A program made the translations under genes and the position numbers. A stretch of 64,000 bases of DNA from an uncultured Clostridia bacterium (GTDB lineage: Bacteria > Bacillota > Clostridia > TANB77 > CAG-508): contig CAKPHJ010000003.1 in the NCBI GenBank assembly GCA_934157205.1, forward strand, positions 11,774 through 75,773, in the 5' to 3' direction. The notes under the pieces were generated by a model, which saw nothing but the letters and a program-made list of their open reading frames with translations, had not been told where the DNA came from and searched no databases. Below, piece after piece: positions 62,202 through 64,000 of the stretch (position 1 is its first letter; each line of letters begins with the position of its first letter).

Positions 62202-62519
62202 TCAATAATTGCTTGCAATATAGTTTAACACTATCCATCCTATAATTCCTATAGTTAACAATGTTGATATTATTATAACTTTTACTTTATTAGTTATCTT
62301 TTTACTTAGAATAACAAATAATCCTATAATAAATAATACTAATGGAAGGGCTATTTTTCCTATTTCTGAAATTTTTTCTCCCATAGTTGGCTCAAACACT
62401 CCATATTTATCTTCTATCATTCCTGGTTCAATTTTCTGTGCCAATACTTTTGATACCGTACTTGTAAAAAATACACTAAAACTTGCAAATATCTTTTTAA
62501 TTTTATTCATTTTTTTCAT
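62202..62519 (-). CDS. Small membrane protein, pilin-like (105 aa)
   Basis: The 105-residue protein has a signal peptide (KIFASFSVFFTSTVSKVLA, cleavage about 28), a short loop and two membrane helices (about 50-70 and 77-99) separated by KKITNKVK. Size and layout resemble the pilin-like protein at 55180-55599. It overlaps the end of the radical SAM gene by 17 bases, so the two are coupled. Confidence 0.55.
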   Translation of the reverse strand: MKKMNKIKKIFASFSVFFTSTVSKVLAQKIEPGMIEDKYGVFEPTMGEKISEIGKIALPLVLFIIGLFVILSKKITNKVKVIIISTLLTIGIIGWIVLNYIASNY

Positions 62520-63607
62520 TTCCTTCCAAAATTTTACTTAAACATAATTTAGGTCTATTATTATTAAAATCCCATGTATCTAAAGAGTCTCCTCTACAAT
62601 ACTTCCAATCTTTACAGTTTTCACAGTCTTTACATTTTAGTTTATCTAAATTTCTAAACCATTTAAACTTATTTTCCCAAACTTCTACAAAATCATCAGT
62701 TCTAACATTTCCTTGAACAAGTTCTTTTCTTCTTTCAACGCTCGGACATACATAAATATCTCCATTGTATAAAATACTTCCGGTTGTAAAACCAGTTACA
62801 CAAAAGAACATATGATTTCTAACTTCTTTTTCATACTTCATTCCAACAAAATGAGTACACCCATAAGTAACATCAAATTTTGATTTTTTCTTTTTCTGTT
62901 TTATAAAATCTAATAAATATTTATAATCTTCTTTATTTAAGGCTAACTCTTTATTATCTTCTGCTCTTCCTATAGGATCCATATTTACGATTCGCCATGA
63001 ATCAATTTGAAGTTCTTTCATTTTGCCATACATTTTTTAGCTCTTTAATATTTAATTTGTTTACAACCGTTGTTATTTGTAAATAGTTTAAAAAATTTGC
63101 TTCTTTAAATTTTTTTATATTTTCAATTATTTTTGAATAAGAACCTTTAACGCCTCTAAATTCATCATGTGATTGCTCTAATCCATCTAAACTTATAGAA
63201 ATGGTTGTCATTCCAGTTTTTTTCATTTTCTCAATGTTACTCTCATTTATTAACATAGCATTTGTAGTCATTCCCCAATGATATCCTAATTTATTAGCAA
63301 AATCCATTACTTCAAAAAGGTCTTGCCTTATTAATGGTTCTCCACCAGTTATATTTAATAAAATTTTACTAGCATCATATTTATTAGCAATACTTTGTAG
63401 TGCATTTTTTATCTCTTCAGTAGTTAATTCATCATCTAACTTACTATTCTCTCCTGCTCTACTACCACAATGCTTGCATTTTGCATTACACCTAAGAGTA
63501 GTTTCCAAAAATAAATTATATAACTTTGGCTTTTCTGCTAATAGTTGCTTCCTTGTGATCTTGTCGAAACTCCAATATAAAGATTCAGTATTATATTTTT
63601 TATTAAT
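62503..63607 (-). pseudogene. Radical SAM/SPASM protein, broken by frameshift(s)
   Basis: The first frame is open from 63607 to 63002: KPKLYNLFLETTLRCNAKC leads into the CxxxCxxC cluster (NAKCKHCGSRAG) for the radical [4Fe-4S], then NITGGEPLIRQDLFEV and ISISLDGLEQSHDEFRG. After KELKNV it shifts to the second frame (63033-62503), which continues KMKELQIDSWRIVNMDPIGR, VTYGCTHFVG, DIYVCPSVERR and the Cys-rich SPASM end CKDCENCKDWKYC. No normal start codon heads the first frame. Skipping a base after GTA, or adding two, near 63024 restores the protein. SPASM enzymes typically modify peptides; no intact precursor is seen. Confidence 0.8.
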
Positions 63608-63779
63608 CTAGGTTCGTTTAAATTACCAATAAACCAGTTGTAATCTGATTCTGTCATTGTTTGACCATTATAAAACTCTATTGTATAGTTCATTTTGCCT
63701 AAATGTATTATCATATCTATCTTTACAATCCTCTAAATAATTAGCAACATCTATTATTGATTTTATTGGTATTTGCTTA
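63538..63779 (-). pseudogene. Decayed small ORFs upstream of the radical SAM gene
   Basis: A 51-codon ORF (63538-63693) starts MNYTIEFYNGQTMTESDY and NWFIGNLNEPRLI, then overlaps the radical SAM frame. A second open piece (63668-63779) encodes KQIPIKSIIDVANYLEDCKD and RYDNTFRQNELYN and has no start. Both look like real coding sequence cut off. One missing A in a six-A tract (about 63594) would join the first to the radical SAM frame. I favour decay or a small fused gene over a precursor peptide. Confidence 0.45.
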
Positions 63780-63824
63780 TTTACAACTTAAGCTACTTTT
63801 ATTCCTGTATTAATTACTTTTATG

Positions 63825-63853
63825 TTGATTTATTTTTAATTGTATGCTATACT
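63825..63853 (+). promoter_or_regulatory. Promoter of the right-edge hydrophobic peptide gene
   Basis: TTGATT (63825-63830), a 17-base spacer and TATACT (63848-63853). The transcript starts with ACATAGGAAATGA, also present at 34418. Confidence 0.55.
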
Positions 63854-63928
63854 AGTTCACATAGGAAATGATAATAAGCAGATGTGGTTTTGCCACCAAT
63901 TATACGAATCATCGTAGGAGAGGTGGTG

Positions 63929-64000
63929 ATGTTTATGGTTAAAGTAATACTATTTTTTATAATATCATTTATGTTATCTTTAACATTAAACGTTGCCTTA
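63929..64000 (+). CDS. Small hydrophobic peptide gene, start only (runs off the right edge)
   Basis: ATG 63929 is preceded by AGGAGAGGTGG and the first 24 codons read MFMVKVILFFIISFMLSLTL and then NVAL, one membrane helix. A second Met (63935) is possible. The 5' leader contains a small GTGG/CCAC hairpin. It resembles toxic membrane peptides of type I toxin-antitoxin loci or simple membrane micro-proteins; the end is not in the window. Confidence 0.4.
   Translation, partial: MFMVKVILFFIISFMLSLTLNVAL

Noticed and set aside
63538..63693. 51-codon ORF next to the radical SAM/SPASM gene as a RiPP precursor peptide
   Set aside because: It overlaps the enzyme frame by about 70 bases, has no leader/core layout or repeated core motif, and adding one A joins its first part to the enzyme frame. 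Decay or a fused N-terminal part is simpler.
1..64000. CRISPR arrays, rRNA genes, transposases or integrases
   Set aside because: I saw no regularly spaced short repeats, no rRNA sequence and no recombinase motifs anywhere in the window.

Overview
The window is a very AT-rich stretch of a Gram-positive genome, almost certainly from an uncultivated Clostridia lineage, probably gut-associated. The basis is the spore-formation gene spoIIP, the IreB-RuvX-DUF1292 cluster, Mini-III RNase, the split CpsC/CpsD tyrosine-kinase pair, a sortase with its substrate, strong Shine-Dalgarno sites and no outer-membrane genes. Nearly all genes lie on the minus strand. Plus-strand exceptions are the two sigma-like genes (353-1156), a secreted protein plus acyl-CoA ligase pair (57003-59613) and a short peptide at the right edge.

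Layout. 1-1220: start of der, then a tandem duplication of a small cassette coding for standalone sigma-region-4 proteins. 1252-7574: central metabolism (pyk, thioesterase, pgi, glmM) plus a frameshifted spoIIP. 7609-12419: a surface-polysaccharide control operon (CpsB, CpsD, CpsC, membrane protein, sortase and its LAYTG substrate). 12660-23270: capsule/exopolysaccharide assembly (VanZ, a 2-epimerase remnant, flippase, polymerase, three GT2 transferases, pyruvyl transferase, DUF4422, UDP-galactopyranose mutase, a frameshifted priming sugar transferase). 23438-25294: an AbiEi/AbiEii island in the 3' end of argS. 25250-34167: argS, galE, cysS, class A PBP, GT2, YdcF. 34168-35870: decayed phage-type DNA and tRNA-Leu. 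35870-44283: a large unknown coiled-coil protein, polysaccharide deacetylase, metG, a Ca/Mn P-type ATPase behind a yybP-ykoY riboswitch, tRNA-Glu. 44406-48283: mrnC, frameshifted rbgA, a SWIM/KilA-N island in duplicated flanks. 48295-56894: DUF4230, small proteins, DUF1292-ruvX-ireB, a degenerate GGDEF protein, a TadZ-like protein with AT-hooks, a pilin-like protein and a G5/SH3 glucosaminidase. 57003-62519: secreted protein, acyl-CoA ligase, DUF2207, histidine phosphatase and a second pilin-like protein. 62503-64000: a broken radical SAM/SPASM gene and the start of a hydrophobic peptide.

The most unusual observations are these. (1) Three well-conserved genes (spoIIP, the priming sugar transferase, rbgA) are each interrupted by the same event, an extra C inside a Val-Gly codon pair giving GTA-C-GG; by eye these are the only in-frame GTA CGG pairs in the window. 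(2) Two roughly 1.7-kb, two-gene accessory islands carry no recombinase and are flanked by direct repeats of the ends of neighbouring host genes. (3) The tandem sigma-like cassettes keep near-identical flanks while their coding regions have diverged. (4) A manganese riboswitch stands before a calcium-type ATPase. (5) A TadZ-like protein has AT-hooks and LPGF repeats. All family assignments come from reading motifs by eye; no database search was possible.
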